Shown here: positions 9,466 through 19,824 of the stretch, one piece after another
How the letters are laid out: each line of letters begins with the position of its first letter
Numbering within the stretch: the stretch's first letter is position 1
Assembly: GCF_019665765.1 (NCBI RefSeq)
Contig: NZ_CP081150.1
Location: forward strand, 1,984,001-2,048,000
DNA: 64,000 nucleotides
Direction of reading: 5' to 3'
Origin: Deefgea tanakiae
Lineage (GTDB): Bacteria > Pseudomonadota > Gammaproteobacteria > Burkholderiales > Chitinibacteraceae
Position numbers and translations under genes: made by a program
The notes under the pieces: generated by a model
Seen by the model: only the letters and a program-made list of their open reading frames with translations
What the model was told of the DNA's origin: nothing
Database searches by the model: none

Positions 9466-10776
9466 TTATTGACCTTGCTGACCCATTAATTCATCAAAAG
9501 CGACAACTTGTTCAGTTACTTTAGCTTTTGACAAAACAAACTCAACCACATTGTCTTCAAGCGCCATATTGGTTGGGCCTGACAAGCGATCTGGGCTAGC
9601 GTAGTACCAAGCCACAACCTCGCTTGGATCTTCGTAGTTTTGCGCCAAATCTTCAATAATAGCTTTGATTTGTTCTGGCTGAGTTGTTAGCTTTTCAGCT
9701 TCAACCAGCTCAGACAACACCAAACCGAGGTGAACGCGGCGACGAGCCTGTGCTTCAAACAATGCAGGTTGGAACGGAACCGTTTTCGGATCAATACCAC
9801 GCTGTTGCAAGTCAGCTTGCGCGCCTTCAACCAAACGACCAATTTCAAGAGAAATTAATGAACGTGGCAGATCAAGCGGCGTAGCTTCAATTACAGCACT
9901 CATCGCGTTTTCTTTTGCGCGAGACTTCAAGCGGAAACGCACTTCACGCTCTAGATTACCTTTTACTTCAGCGCGCATTTTTTCTACGTCGCCATCTTCA
10001 ATGCCCAAACTTTTTGCAAAGTCAGCATCGAGCGCAGGCAAGTTAGCCGCTGCGACGTTTTTAACTGTGATTGCAAATACTGCAGTTTGACCTGCAACAT
10101 CTTTACCGTGGTAATCAGCAGGGAATGCAACAGTAACGTCTTTGCTTTCGTCTTCTTTCATACCAACAACGCCAGCTTCAAACTCAGGCAACATTTGGCC
10201 GTTACCAATAATGAATGCGTAGTTGTCTGATGAACCACCAGCAAAGGCAACGCCATCAATCGTGCCCTTGAAATCGATAATTACGCGATCACCTGCTGCT
10301 GCTGCACGTTCTACGCGCTCAAAGCGAGTACGTTGGCTACGCAAGATATCGATGGTTTTGTTGACTTCGTCATCACCAACAACCAAAGTTGGTTTTTGAA
10401 CTTCAACAGCGCTCAAGTCACCCAGCACGATTTCTGGGTAAACTTCAAAAGTAGCCAAGAATTCAAATGGGCCATTTTCAGCAACGTCTTGTTTTGCTTC
10501 AAAACGTGGGTAGCCGGCGACTTGGAGCTTTTGCTCAACAACCGCTTCGCCAAAACTACGCTCAACTGTTTCACCCAACACCTCTTCCTGAATACGGAAG
10601 CCATGGCTTTGGAAAACAACATTTAAAGGTGCTTTACCTGGACGGAAACCGTCGATTTTAGCGGTCTTAGCTACGCGCTTGAGGCGGGCATCAACTTGCT
10701 TAGCGATTTCTTCGCGCGGTACCGCAATGGACAAACGACGCTCTAGAGCGCTCAGGGTTTCCAGTTGTGCTTGCAT
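9466..10776 (-). CDS. tig: Trigger factor
   Basis: 436 residues, standard length. The N-terminal ribosome-binding domain carries the signature GFRPGKAP (45-52); a central FKBP-like isomerase domain spans about 150-245 with RVIIDFKGTIDG; the C-terminal helical chaperone arms follow. Trigger factor binds the ribosome exit site and shields nascent chains. First gene of the tig-clpP-clpX-lon block on the minus strand. Confidence 0.98.
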   Translation of the reverse strand: MQAQLETLSALERRLSIAVPREEIAKQVDARLKRVAKTAKIDGFRPGKAPLNVVFQSHGFRIQEEVLGETVERSFGEAVVEQKLQVAGYPRFEAKQDVAENGPFEFLATFEVYPEIVLGDLSAVEVQKPTLVVGDDEVNKTIDILRSQRTRFERVERAAAAGDRVIIDFKGTIDGVAFAGGSSDNYAFIIGNGQMLPEFEAGVVGMKEDESKDVTVAFPADYHGKDVAGQTAVFAITVKNVAAANLPALDADFAKSLGIEDGDVEKMRAEVKGNLEREVRFRLKSRAKENAMSAVIEATPLDLPRSLISLEIGRLVEGAQADLQQRGIDPKTVPFQPALFEAQARRRVHLGLVLSELVEAEKLTTQPEQIKAIIEDLAQNYEDPSEVVAWYYASPDRLSGPTNMALEDNVVEFVLSKAKVTEQVVAFDELMGQQGQ

Positions 10777-11090
10777 TACCAGTATTCCTCAAACGTATCC
10801 CGAATTGATTCGGAAGAAAATTAATCAATAAAATAAATGAAGCAAATTTACGTCAGACTGAGCTCCTAAATACCGCTTAGCCGACCTAATCACCACAAAT
10901 TCTTCTGATAAAGCGCATTTCTGACAGCTCTATCCAGTCAAGCTGAGCATTATAGCAAAATCCCCAGCCCATGACCATCTACCGCCCAGCGTGAAATTCA
11001 GATGCAACACACTCAGAAAATCAGCGTTTTTTATTAAATTAGGCTACCAGTGCGTATTTCAAGTCAAAGGCGACCACTTTCAATCGACGC
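10777..11090. other. Intergenic region upstream of tig
   Basis: About 310 bases between the tig start and the tRNA-Leu terminator. It must hold the tig promoter on the minus strand, but I could not single out convincing -35 and -10 boxes. No ORF with a credible ribosome binding site is present. Confidence 0.6.
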
Positions 11091-11120
11091 AAAAAAGCCA
11101 CTTGCTTTCGCTAAGTGGCT
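11091..11120 (-). terminator. Terminator of tRNA-Leu
   Basis: Stem AGCCACTT / AAGTGGCT with a GC-closed loop, followed on the minus strand by six T residues. It lies 31 bases beyond the tRNA-Leu CCA end. Confidence 0.85.
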
Positions 11121-11150
11121 CTTCAGTTTTGATGCTATGCATCCATGTTC

Positions 11151-11235
11151 TGGTGGGGGATAAGAGACTCGAACTCTTACACCTTGCGGCGCTGGAACCT
11201 AAATCCAGTGCGTCTACCAATTCCGCCAACCCCCC
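11151..11235 (-). tRNA. tRNA-Leu (anticodon TAG)
   Basis: 85-nt class II tRNA. Acceptor GGGGGGT / ATCCCCC with one G-U pair, discriminator A and encoded CCA; D arm GCGGAATTGGTAGACGC; anticodon stem CTGGA / TCCAG around TTTAGGT giving TAG; a variable arm GCGCCGCAAGGTGT; T arm AAGAGTTCGAGTCTCTT. Confidence 0.96.
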
Positions 11236-11378
11236 AACAAGACCCGCATCTTACAGAACAACTTTAGGGTCGTCTAGTCATTTTAGTAAAAACTATACAT
11301 AAACCTTAATAAGTCGATGAATTCAATCAGCATTCATCTAGCCGGATTTCCGCAAGGTGTTTATAAAGGGACAAATAG

Positions 11379-11414
11379 ATACTGTTCTGTTCCTACCTTT
11401 TTATTGAACAGTAT
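11379..11414. promoter_or_regulatory. Inverted repeat upstream of glnB
   Basis: Perfect 9-bp arms ATACTGTTC and GAACAGTAT separated by 18 bases, ending 67 bases before the glnB start. The position is suitable for an operator. No T run follows, so it is not a terminator. The binding protein is unknown. Confidence 0.45.
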
Positions 11415-11457
11415 TTGCCGCCCTTTCACCGGCAAAGCTATACTCGCTCAACGCTGA

Positions 11458-11820
<363 letters not shown>

Positions 11821-11833
11821 TTCGATTACCCCC

Positions 11834-11866
11834 AAAAAAAGCCAGCTTTTAAAGCTGGCTTTTTTA
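11834..11866. terminator. Bidirectional terminator between glnB and priA
   Basis: Perfect stem GCCAGCTTT / AAAGCTGGC with an A run before and a T run after it, so it can end both glnB (plus) and the convergent priA (minus). Confidence 0.85.
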
Positions 11867-11921
11867 TTCCCTAGGTATTTACTCGCAGCCTTTATGAATC
11901 AATAGCCAGAAGAAAATACAT

Positions 11922-14084
11922 CTAAACCTCGACTGGATCAACATCCAATGTCCAGCGTACTTTCCCGAGTTTCAAGGCTTGAATCGTCGGCAGAGCCTCG
12001 CCCAATACCGCTTGCAATTGCACCTTCGATTTCGCAGCAATTAAAAGCTGCGCCCGCTCTACACCCGCCTTTTTTAACATCGTCGCCGCCACGGGTTGGT
12101 TCAACACCAAATCTGGCTCGGGCGAAATACACTTACGAATATTGGCCAGCGCCGCCAAAGCTTGCTCCAATTCTGGCGCATCTGCACGAAATAACGCCCA
12201 TGCATTCGCTGGCGGCAAGAGCAGCATATTGCGCTCTTCTAAAGTGCGGTTAGCAAACGGCGCATAATCGCGAGCCAACAGCTGATGATAAAACGGATGA
12301 TCTGAAAAAGCGGTTTGGATAAATACTTCGCCTGGCGACTCGCGCCGCCCTGCCCGTCCCGCAACCTGCGTTAGCAAGGCAAATAAACGCTCTTCAGCGC
12401 GAAAATCAACGCTATACAACCCCGTATCTGCATTCAGTATGACGACACAATTGAGTCGGTCAAAGTCATGCCCTTTGGCCAGCATTTGTGTACCGATAAT
12501 AATGTCGGCCTCACCCGAATGCACTTGTGCCAGCGCAGCGTCGAGCTCACCTTTTTTGCTCGTCGAATCGCGATCAATCCGCAGGATTTTTTTGCCCGGA
12601 AAATGCTGCGGCAACGATTCTTCTAGCCGCTGCGTCCCCTGCCCGACCGGTTTCAAATCGTGATTGCCACAATCAGGGCAGGCATGCGTAATCGCTTCTT
12701 CATGACCACAATGATGGCAGCGCAGACGGCGCTCTTTGAGATGCAGCACCAAGCGCGCGGAGCAGTGCGAACAACTCGCCATCCAGCCACATTCACCACA
12801 TTGCAATACCGGTGAAAACCCGCGCCGATTCAAAAAGATTAAAACCTGTTCGCCGCGCTCCAATGCCGCATGCATCGCCGCCAAAGCCATCACATGCAAA
12901 CCATCGACTAAGCCCACATTCTTAGTGGGCAAAAGTACAATTTTAGGTAAAACCGCGCCAGCTACCGCCCGCTGAGTTAGCGGCAACAAGCGATAACGCT
13001 TGGCTTTAGCATTCGCCCAGCTCTCGATACTCGGCGTGGCTGAACCCAGCACAATTGGCACTTTAGCTTGGCGCGCTCGATAGACCGCCACATCACGTGC
13101 TGAGTAACGCAAGCCCTCTTGCTGCTTAAACGAAGGATCGTGCTCTTCATCGACAATAATCATGCCGAGCTTAGGCAGCGGCGTGAACACCGCCAGCCGT
13201 GTCCCCAGTACAATCTGCGCTTCACCGCGAAGCGCTGCCAGCCAATTGACCGCGCGTTCGGTATTATTCAATCCACTATGTAATGCCGCCATCCGAACGC
13301 CAGGGAAGCGTGCGCGGAAACGACCTTCGAGCTGCGGCGTGAGATTAATCTCGGGAATCAAGACCAATACTTGGAAACCGCGCGCCAATACCTGAGAAAT
13401 CGTTTGGAGATAAACTTCGGTCTTACCGCTACCGGTAATGCCATAGAGCAAAAACGGCATAAAGTCTTTAGCTTGCACCAACTCATCGACCGCTGCGGCT
13501 TGCTCAGCATTTAAAGGTAATTCAGGACTCGCTGCGCCGACACATTTTTCCTCGGCGGCTGCTTGTACCCAACCGGCCTCATGCCAAGCCTTGGTCCAAC
13601 GCCACGCGCTATCGTGCAATCGGCGAAGTGCCGCCGGTGTGTGTGGCACCAACAGGGCTTCTGCGACTTTACGCTGAGCGTGCGCTCGTTTTGAAATCTG
13701 ATTAAGTAGCGCATCCAGCGCCTCGACAAAATACACCGAAGCGGCCGCCGGCTCGGAAAACAGTGAATTGGCCCTAAATACCGTTGGCAGCGCCGCTGAA
13801 ACAACAGCACCAATCGGATAATGATAATAGTCAGCCACAAATTGGCATAGTTGCAGGGTATCAGCCGACAATGCAGGCAGGTCGTTGAATACGGTAATGA
13901 TGGATTTAGGCGTGCCAGTAAAATCGGCAGCATCGTCCCGCACATCCATAACGACACCCGACAATCGCCGCGGACCAAAGGGCACCAACACCCGCGAGCC
14001 TACAGCAACCGTAAAGTTAACCACCTCATACGCAAACAGTTTTTTGAGTGGTACGTCAAGCGCAACGAGGGCAAAACTAGCCAC
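11922..14084 (-). CDS. priA: Primosomal protein N', replication restart helicase PriA
   Basis: 720 residues. An N-terminal 3'-DNA-binding domain (1-105) precedes the helicase core with Walker A YGITGSGKTEVYL (about 216-228), DEEH box (VDEEHDPSFKQQ) and motif III GSATPSIE. Eight cysteines in CGECGWMASCSHC and, further on, RCHHCGHEE and CPDCGNH form the paired zinc sites. PriA reloads the replisome at stalled or repaired forks. The start is a GTG with a GAGAG binding site. Upstream lies a DnaA-box-like cluster that could bear on its control. Confidence 0.96.
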   Translation of the reverse strand: MASFALVALDVPLKKLFAYEVVNFTVAVGSRVLVPFGPRRLSGVVMDVRDDAADFTGTPKSIITVFNDLPALSADTLQLCQFVADYYHYPIGAVVSAALPTVFRANSLFSEPAAASVYFVEALDALLNQISKRAHAQRKVAEALLVPHTPAALRRLHDSAWRWTKAWHEAGWVQAAAEEKCVGAASPELPLNAEQAAAVDELVQAKDFMPFLLYGITGSGKTEVYLQTISQVLARGFQVLVLIPEINLTPQLEGRFRARFPGVRMAALHSGLNNTERAVNWLAALRGEAQIVLGTRLAVFTPLPKLGMIIVDEEHDPSFKQQEGLRYSARDVAVYRARQAKVPIVLGSATPSIESWANAKAKRYRLLPLTQRAVAGAVLPKIVLLPTKNVGLVDGLHVMALAAMHAALERGEQVLIFLNRRGFSPVLQCGECGWMASCSHCSARLVLHLKERRLRCHHCGHEEAITHACPDCGNHDLKPVGQGTQRLEESLPQHFPGKKILRIDRDSTSKKGELDAALAQVHSGEADIIIGTQMLAKGHDFDRLNCVVILNADTGLYSVDFRAEERLFALLTQVAGRAGRRESPGEVFIQTAFSDHPFYHQLLARDYAPFANRTLEERNMLLLPPANAWALFRADAPELEQALAALANIRKCISPEPDLVLNQPVAATMLKKAGVERAQLLIAAKSKVQLQAVLGEALPTIQALKLGKVRWTLDVDPVEV

Positions 14085-14123
14085 TTTTTCTCTCTTTATT
14101 GCGTAAATTGTTTGCTATTCGGG

Positions 14124-14333
14124 TTATGCACAGTTTCTGTGGGTAATTTTGTGGGCAACTTGTCAAAAATCCGATTATCCCCAGTAAAAATGGGGCTACG
14201 GCTAGGTTGCTCAAAAATTAAACACAAAAATAAAACAAATAAAATCAATGACTTATGTTTGTCAACGTTTTACATCATTTTTTTAAAAGGGGATTGACAA
14301 GTCAAAAACCAGGCCAATACAAAATGTGCATAA
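14124..14333. promoter_or_regulatory. Cluster of DnaA-box-like sites between hemE and priA
   Basis: Five 9-mers at or near the DnaA consensus TTATNCACA: TTATGCACA at 14124-14132 (plus), TTACCCACA at 14138-14146 (minus), TTGCCCACA at 14150-14158 (minus), TTATCCCCA at 14175-14183 (plus) and TTATGCACA at 14325-14333 (minus). The two perfect boxes flank the others in opposite orientation, and the interval 14210-14285 is strongly AT-rich. The whole intergenic region 14085-14424 holds no gene. A DnaA-regulated promoter or titration site is possible; dnaA itself is not nearby. Confidence 0.5.
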
Positions 14334-14424
14334 CTTACCGTAACTTCACAATGCAAGACTACATAAAACGCCGATAAATCATTGATTTTCATATTCATTA
14401 CAACTTCAATACAAGCTGTAAGAT

Positions 14425-15489
14425 TTACTTTTTACCCGAAAAACGATGCACTGCGGCGACCAATGCAGCAGCATGATCTGGGTTAGTAAATTGCGAAATT
14501 CCGTGTCCCAAATTAAACACATGTCCCGTTTTCAAACCGTCTCCGCCACCGTAGCTTGTCAAGATTCGTTCCACCTCGGCTTCAATCGCTGCTGGTGGCG
14601 CAAACAACGCCACAGGGTCAAAATTACCCTGCAAAGCGACTTTATCGCCCACACGGCGGCGTGCTTCGCCGATGTCCGTAGTCCAATCGAGACCAATCGC
14701 ATCACAACCCGTTGCGGCGATGTCTTCCAGCCATTGACCACCGCCTTTGGTAAACACAATCACCGGCACTTTACGACCATCGTGCTCGCGTTTGAGGCCC
14801 GCCACAATTCGCGCCATGTATTGCAATGAGAACTCTTGATATTTGCCGAATGGCAATGAGCCGCCCCAACTATCAAAAATCTGCACCGCTTGCGCACCCG
14901 CTTCGATTTGTGCATTTAAATAATCAATCACCGTTAGGGTATTGACCTCTAGAATACGGTGCAAAAGGTCTGGACGTGCATACATCATGGTTTTGATAGT
15001 ACGATAATCACTCGATGAGCCACCTTCAACCATATAGCACGCTAGCGTATATGGGCTGCCCGAGAAGCCAATCAATGGCACGCGATTATCCAATGCCTTG
15101 CGAATCGAACTCACAGCATCAGTAACGTATTTCAGCTCAGTGCCAACGTCTGGCACAAACAATTTGGCAACGTCTTCTTCAGTACGCACTGTGCGCTCAA
15201 ATTTCGGGCCTTCGCCTTCAGCAAAATACAAGCCCAAACCCATCGCATCGGGAACAGTCAAAATATCCGAGAACAAAATCGCCGCATCCAGCGGGAAACG
15301 ATCGAGCGGTTGCAAGGTGACTTCGGTTGCCAACTCGGTGTTTTTGCAAAGCTGCAAAAATGAACCCGCATTTTTGCGAGTTGCGCAATATTCAGGCAAA
15401 TAACGCCCCGCTTGGCGCATCATCCACACCGGAGTGTATTCAACAGGCTCACGCATTAAGGCGCGCAGAAAGGTATCATTTTTTAACAT
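14425..15489 (-). CDS. hemE: Uroporphyrinogen decarboxylase
   Basis: 354 residues from the ATG at 15489, exactly the usual length; a TTG 12 bases earlier is a less likely start. The signature [13 protein letters not shown] (about 22-34) contains the substrate-contacting arginines, followed by the catalytic D in ILFSDIL (near 72-78) and [17 protein letters not shown] in the middle. It converts uroporphyrinogen III to coproporphyrinogen III in heme synthesis. It is preceded on the minus strand by a large inverted repeat that probably isolates it from the ABC transporter gene. Confidence 0.97.
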   Translation of the reverse strand: MLKNDTFLRALMREPVEYTPVWMMRQAGRYLPEYCATRKNAGSFLQLCKNTELATEVTLQPLDRFPLDAAILFSDILTVPDAMGLGLYFAEGEGPKFERTVRTEEDVAKLFVPDVGTELKYVTDAVSSIRKALDNRVPLIGFSGSPYTLACYMVEGGSSSDYRTIKTMMYARPDLLHRILEVNTLTVIDYLNAQIEAGAQAVQIFDSWGGSLPFGKYQEFSLQYMARIVAGLKREHDGRKVPVIVFTKGGGQWLEDIAATGCDAIGLDWTTDIGEARRRVGDKVALQGNFDPVALFAPPAAIEAEVERILTSYGGGDGLKTGHVFNLGHGISQFTNPDHAAALVAAVHRFSGKK

Positions 15490-15517
15490 TTTAAAATCCA
15501 AGAAAATAAAAAACCTG

Positions 15518-15579
15518 CACAGAGACGCAAAGGCACAGAGTTAGCGACTCGCTTGTCTCTGTGCCTTTGCGTCTCTGTG
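15518..15579. repeat. Perfect 23-bp inverted repeat in the hemE-ABC transporter gap
   Basis: Arms at 15518-15540 and 15557-15579 are exact reverse complements, built from the motif CACAGAGACGCAAAGGCACAG, with a 16-base spacer. The stem would be very stable. There is no clean T tract, so it is either an extragenic palindrome or a transcript-end processing signal. It lies 10 bases from the stop codon of the ABC transporter gene. Confidence 0.85.
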
Positions 15580-15589
15580 GTTCAATTGT

Positions 15590-17311
15590 TTAAGAGCTGA
15601 GCGCCCACTTGCCCTGCCCTTGGCATTCCAACACTTGAGCATGGTATTCGACCAAGCCCGCACGGTGGCCAACGCTAATCATCACGCCGTCTTTCATCGT
15701 CTCAGCAACAGCACGGTAAAGTCGCGCTTCGCCATCGGCATCAAGTGCAGACGTAGACTCATCCATCAAGAGAAAATCTGGTTTAACCAAGATCGCCCGC
15801 AGCAAAGCGATCCGTTGTTGTTCACCCAAACTCAGGACGTGTGACCAAGCATCGGTCTCATCCAAGCGCGGCATTAAATGACTTAATCCTGCTAAAGCGA
15901 GTAAACCCGCAATTTGCGTATCATCTTGCTCAGCCACATTGGGGTAATACAGCGCGGCACGCAAACTACCGAGTGGCATATACGGTTTTTGCGACAAAAA
16001 TAAACTCTTAGTATTGCTTTGAACGCTATATTCACCTTGGGCATAAGGCCATATACCCGCCAAAGCACGCAACAAGGTCGATTTACCCGAGCCGGATTGA
16101 CCCCGAATCAGCAAGGAATCACCGGCTTTGAGCGAAAAATTAAGCCGATCAAGTAGCGGGTCGCCGTTCGGTTTACTCACCGATAAATTGGCGACTTGCA
16201 GACCTTGTGCAATCGGCTTGGGCGAAATACGCGGCAAAGCATTTGCCTTATTAATACTATTTTCAAACGTCGTTAAACGATCAATCACCGCCTTCCAATT
16301 AGCCAGCGTACTAAAGCTACCAATAATAAAATCCAGTGCGCCGTACACTTGACCGAACGCTGAATTAATTTGCATCAAATCACCAAGCTGAATTTCTTTG
16401 GAAAAGAAACGCGGCGCAGCGACAATCAACGGGAAGATGATCGCCAATTGCCCCCAAAATGAAGTAAACCAAGTCAGGCGTTTATTCATCCGCATCAGCG
16501 ACCAAAAATTGCTGACCACATTCACAAAACGATAACCCAAACGCTCTTGCTCGTCTTTCGCGCCATCATAAATCGCAATTGACTCTGCATTCTCACGCAC
16601 GCGCACTAGACCAAAGCGGAAATCGGCTTCGTAGCGTTGTTGCATAAAATTGAGGCCAACCAAAGGGCGCCCGAGCAAAATCGTGATGCCGGTACCAATC
16701 AATGCATAAATGATCGCAACCCAAACCATATAACCTGGAATTGAAACCTCGCGACCACCCAACATAAAAGTCAGCGGCCCTGAGAGTACCCACAAAATGC
16801 CGATGAATGACACTAAGGTGACCACAGATCGCAATAAGCCTAATGAGAGCGACAAAGAAATTGACACAAACTGGCCAACGTCTTCGGCAATACGTTGATC
16901 GGGGTTATCGGTATCTTTATCAGTCAGTTGCAGGCGGTAAAAATTATTCTCGTTCAACCATTTTTGGGTGTAATGCAAAGTCGCCCATTTGCGCCAACGG
17001 ATTTCCAACATTTGCTGAAACCAAATCGCGTGTACCGCAATCACAATATAAGCAAAGGCCAAGTAGGCAAACTTAATCAGTGCAGCTTTAAAAGCCACGG
17101 CATCGACGTTTTGAAGTGTGTTATAAAATTCGCGATTCCAGCTATTAAACTGCACGCTCATAAACACCAACCCGAGTGACAAAGCAATCACTAACGCAAG
17201 CAAACCCCAAGCGTAGAATTTATCTTCGGAAACCCAATACGGTTTGGCAATTCGCCAGAAATTACGAAATAAATGCCGCACTGTCGGTGCTTTGTCTTTC
17301 ATAAAGCTCAT
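15590..17311 (-). CDS. SbmA/BacA-like (YddA-type) ABC transporter, fused membrane and ATPase domains
   Basis: 573 residues. The N-terminal half has about six hydrophobic segments (35-60, 80-105, 150-185, 195-215, 290-315) of the ABC_membrane_2 type, including NREFYNTLQ, which is typical of SbmA/YddA relatives. The C-terminal ATPase has Walker A RGQSGSGKSTLL (about 402-413), a signature loop written SLGEQQRIAL in place of LSGGQ, and Walker B FLLMDESTSALD. It likely acts as a homodimer in the inner membrane. The substrate is unknown; relatives move peptides or vitamin-like compounds. Two possible ATG starts 9 bases apart. Confidence 0.88.
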   Translation of the reverse strand: MSFMKDKAPTVRHLFRNFWRIAKPYWVSEDKFYAWGLLALVIALSLGLVFMSVQFNSWNREFYNTLQNVDAVAFKAALIKFAYLAFAYIVIAVHAIWFQQMLEIRWRKWATLHYTQKWLNENNFYRLQLTDKDTDNPDQRIAEDVGQFVSISLSLSLGLLRSVVTLVSFIGILWVLSGPLTFMLGGREVSIPGYMVWVAIIYALIGTGITILLGRPLVGLNFMQQRYEADFRFGLVRVRENAESIAIYDGAKDEQERLGYRFVNVVSNFWSLMRMNKRLTWFTSFWGQLAIIFPLIVAAPRFFSKEIQLGDLMQINSAFGQVYGALDFIIGSFSTLANWKAVIDRLTTFENSINKANALPRISPKPIAQGLQVANLSVSKPNGDPLLDRLNFSLKAGDSLLIRGQSGSGKSTLLRALAGIWPYAQGEYSVQSNTKSLFLSQKPYMPLGSLRAALYYPNVAEQDDTQIAGLLALAGLSHLMPRLDETDAWSHVLSLGEQQRIALLRAILVKPDFLLMDESTSALDADGEARLYRAVAETMKDGVMISVGHRAGLVEYHAQVLECQGQGKWALSS

Positions 17312-17348
17312 TGATTTTTATCCAAACTCAAATCAAAAAATGCACACT

Positions 17349-17370
17349 AAAAAAACAGGGGCTAAGCCCC
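17349..17370 (-). terminator. Terminator of the small secreted protein gene
   Basis: Short GC stem GGGGCT / AGCCCC followed on the minus strand by TGTTTTTTT, just after the stop codon at 17385. Confidence 0.7.
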
Positions 17371-17384
17371 CATTTTTCGACGGT

Positions 17385-17777
17385 TTATTTACACGGTTTT
17401 TGCGTCCAGCCCTTGCTGTTACCACGGCGGCATTGCCAATCTTGCTTTGCCGAATCAATCAGCCAGACCGAAGTGGCATCGTCAAAACTCAAACCCAACT
17501 GAAAACGCTGTGTGCGGACAGAATCGTCCATCAAGCCCTGCATTTGCAGCTCAATATTCACTTTTTTAAAGTTTTCAGGCCCCGCCGAAGTTTGCTGGAT
17601 GGCTAATCGTTGATACTCACCAATACCCAATTCGTTGGTGAGTCGATTGCCTAGGTATTCATACACGACCTGAACTGGCGCAGCCCCCAATTGGCCCGTA
17701 AACAAAGGTTTACGTGCTTCTTCAGCCATTGCAGTACCAGCCAGAACGATCATCATTGTTGCAAGTATCAGTTTCAT
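17385..17777 (-). CDS. Small exported protein of unknown function, 130 aa
   Basis: 130 residues from an ATG at 17777 that has GAGGT 8 bases upstream; longer in-frame starts lack this. Residues 1-18 form a signal peptide (MKLILATMMIVLAGTAMA, then EE), so the mature protein is periplasmic or secreted. No lipobox. The mature part has two cysteines near the C-terminus (DWQC and KPCK), which could form a disulfide. I do not recognise the family. It lies between glnS and the ABC transporter gene on the same strand. Confidence 0.7.
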   Translation of the reverse strand: MKLILATMMIVLAGTAMAEEARKPLFTGQLGAAPVQVVYEYLGNRLTNELGIGEYQRLAIQQTSAGPENFKKVNIELQMQGLMDDSVRTQRFQLGLSFDDATSVWLIDSAKQDWQCRRGNSKGWTQKPCK

Positions 17778-17847
17778 TCGTTTCAACCTCATCAATTCAA
17801 TTGAACACACCAAGTATCGGTCCGCAGAGCGCGAACCGAGCCTCCTA

Positions 17848-19554
17848 TTACTTCGCCCAGCTGTCTTTCAACGTGACCGTGCGGTTAAACACCGGCGTGC
17901 CGCCTGCTTGATGGCTGTGGCGGTCGGTAATGAAATAACCCAAACGCTCAAATTGATAACGCGTTTCTGGCGCTGCATTCACAACGCAGCTTTCCACGTA
18001 CGCGGTGATGGTTTTGAGCGATTCAGGGTTGATGAACTGGGTAAAATCCACGTACTGACCATCTTCACCACGCACGGCATCAGGGCGCGCTTCGGTAAAC
18101 AGGCGTTCGTACAAATTTACCGTCGCTGGCACTGCGTGTTCGGCGGAAATCCAGTGGATCACGCCTTTCACTTTGCGGCCTTCTGGATTTTTGCCGAGCG
18201 TTTCGGTATCCAAGCTGCAACGCAATTCGATCACATTACCGTCAGCGTCTTTCACCACTTCATCGCACTTAATGACATACGAATAGCGCAAGCGCACTTC
18301 TGATCCCAAAGTCAGGCGTTGCCAGCCTTTCGGTGGTTCTTCAGCAAAGTCATCGTGCTCGATCCAGATTTCACGCGCAATCGGGATTTCACGTTCGCCC
18401 ATTTCTTCGTGATGTGGATGGAATGGCGCAGAACGACTGCCCGTTACGCCCGCTTCAAAATTGGTCAGCGTCACTTTCAATGGATTCAACACCGCCATCA
18501 CGCGCGGGCTACTGCCTTCGAGCTGCTCACGCACCGCGCCTTCGAGCGTGGTGAAATCAATGATGTTTTCGCCTTTTGACACGCCAATCCGCTGCGCAAA
18601 TAAGCGAATGCCTTCTGGGCTATAACCACGGCGACGCATACCGCTGATCGTCGTCATGCGTGGATCATCCCAGCCCGAAACAAAATTGCCGGTCACCAAC
18701 TGATTGAGTTTGCGCTTCGAAGTGATCGAATACAGCAACTCAAGGCGCGAGAATTCGATCTGTTGTGGATGGCATTCAAGGCTGATATTGTCGAGTACCC
18801 AGTCGTACAAAGGGCGATGATCTTCAAATTCCAGCGTACACAGGCTATGGGTAATGCCCTCTAGCGCATCAGAGATGCAGTGTGTGTAGTCATACATCGG
18901 GTAAATGCACCAGCTATCGCCAGTTTTGATGTGCGTTGCACGTTTGATGCGGTAGATCACAGGATCGCGCATATTCAAATTGGGCGACTGCATATCGATT
19001 TTGACGCGCAACGTTTTGCTGCCGTCTTCAAACTCACCCGCACGCATACGCGTAAACAAATCGAGATTTTCAGCAGGCGTGCGATCACGGAACGGGCTGT
19101 TGCGGCCTGGCTTTTGGAAGTCGCCACGGTAATCACGCATTTCTTCGGCGTTCAACTCGCAGACATACGCTTTCCCTGCGTTAATCAATTCAACGGCGTA
19201 ACCGTACAGCAATTCAAAATAATCCGAAGAATGGCGCACATCGCCATTCCATTCAAAACCCAACCAGCGCACGTCGTCTTCGATCGCTTTGGCGTATTCG
19301 TCGTTTTCTTTTTCTGGATTGGTGTCGTCCATGCGCAGATTGCACAGACCGTTGTAATCTTGGGCGATGCCGAAATTAAGGCAAATCGATTTGGCGTGAC
19401 CGATGTGCAAATAGCCGTTCGGCTCTGGCGGGAAACGCGTCTGTACCGCAGTGTGTTTGCCGCTCGCAAGGTCGGCATCAATGATTTGGCGGATAAAATT
19501 ACTGGTCACAGGGGCATTTTCTGCATTGACTGCGGGGCTGTTTTTTTCACTCAT
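17848..19554 (-). CDS. glnS: Glutaminyl-tRNA synthetase
   Basis: 568 residues. Class I synthetase: HIGH motif in [15 protein letters not shown] (about 42-56), KMSKS-like loop [10 protein letters not shown] (about 275-285), then the anticodon-binding beta barrels of GlnRS. The GlnRS-specific features [11 protein letters not shown] and the [11 protein letters not shown]-like segment are present. It charges tRNA-Gln directly in the cytoplasm. Monocistronic by spacing, with about 270 non-coding bases upstream. Confidence 0.97.
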   Translation of the reverse strand: MSEKNSPAVNAENAPVTSNFIRQIIDADLASGKHTAVQTRFPPEPNGYLHIGHAKSICLNFGIAQDYNGLCNLRMDDTNPEKENDEYAKAIEDDVRWLGFEWNGDVRHSSDYFELLYGYAVELINAGKAYVCELNAEEMRDYRGDFQKPGRNSPFRDRTPAENLDLFTRMRAGEFEDGSKTLRVKIDMQSPNLNMRDPVIYRIKRATHIKTGDSWCIYPMYDYTHCISDALEGITHSLCTLEFEDHRPLYDWVLDNISLECHPQQIEFSRLELLYSITSKRKLNQLVTGNFVSGWDDPRMTTISGMRRRGYSPEGIRLFAQRIGVSKGENIIDFTTLEGAVREQLEGSSPRVMAVLNPLKVTLTNFEAGVTGSRSAPFHPHHEEMGEREIPIAREIWIEHDDFAEEPPKGWQRLTLGSEVRLRYSYVIKCDEVVKDADGNVIELRCSLDTETLGKNPEGRKVKGVIHWISAEHAVPATVNLYERLFTEARPDAVRGEDGQYVDFTQFINPESLKTITAYVESCVVNAAPETRYQFERLGYFITDRHSHQAGGTPVFNRTVTLKDSWAK

Positions 19555-19824
19555 CGCGGCTCAAACTCATGGGATTTTTACTCAAGGCAACGATTCTACC
19601 AAAACAGCGACCAAATCGCCCTGCCAATCTGAAATCTAATGCAGTTCAACGTTAAAAATCGCGTTCTTTAGCCGCTGAAATTGCAAGCAATACACTTGTG
19701 GATCACGGCATACAGCACAGATCAAAAATCCATCCACTGCTATCACGGCTTGATGCCGTATATGTGTCTACTGAGTGTAAAAAGTTGGGCATAGACTTTA
19801 GTTACCAATTCACGGAGCAACATC

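Noticed and set aside
10991-11302. 103-codon plus-strand frame
   Set aside because: It runs across the tRNA-Leu gene and its terminator on the other strand; no binding site.
13511-13978. 155-codon minus-strand frame
   Set aside because: Out-of-frame within priA, no start signal.
14294-14324. TTGACA followed by a TACAAA-like box as a plus-strand promoter
   Set aside because: It would transcribe into the back of hemE with no gene to serve, and the -10 match is poor.
18880-19632. 250-codon plus-strand frame
   Set aside because: Antisense to glnS for almost its full length; a codon-use shadow of a strongly conserved gene.
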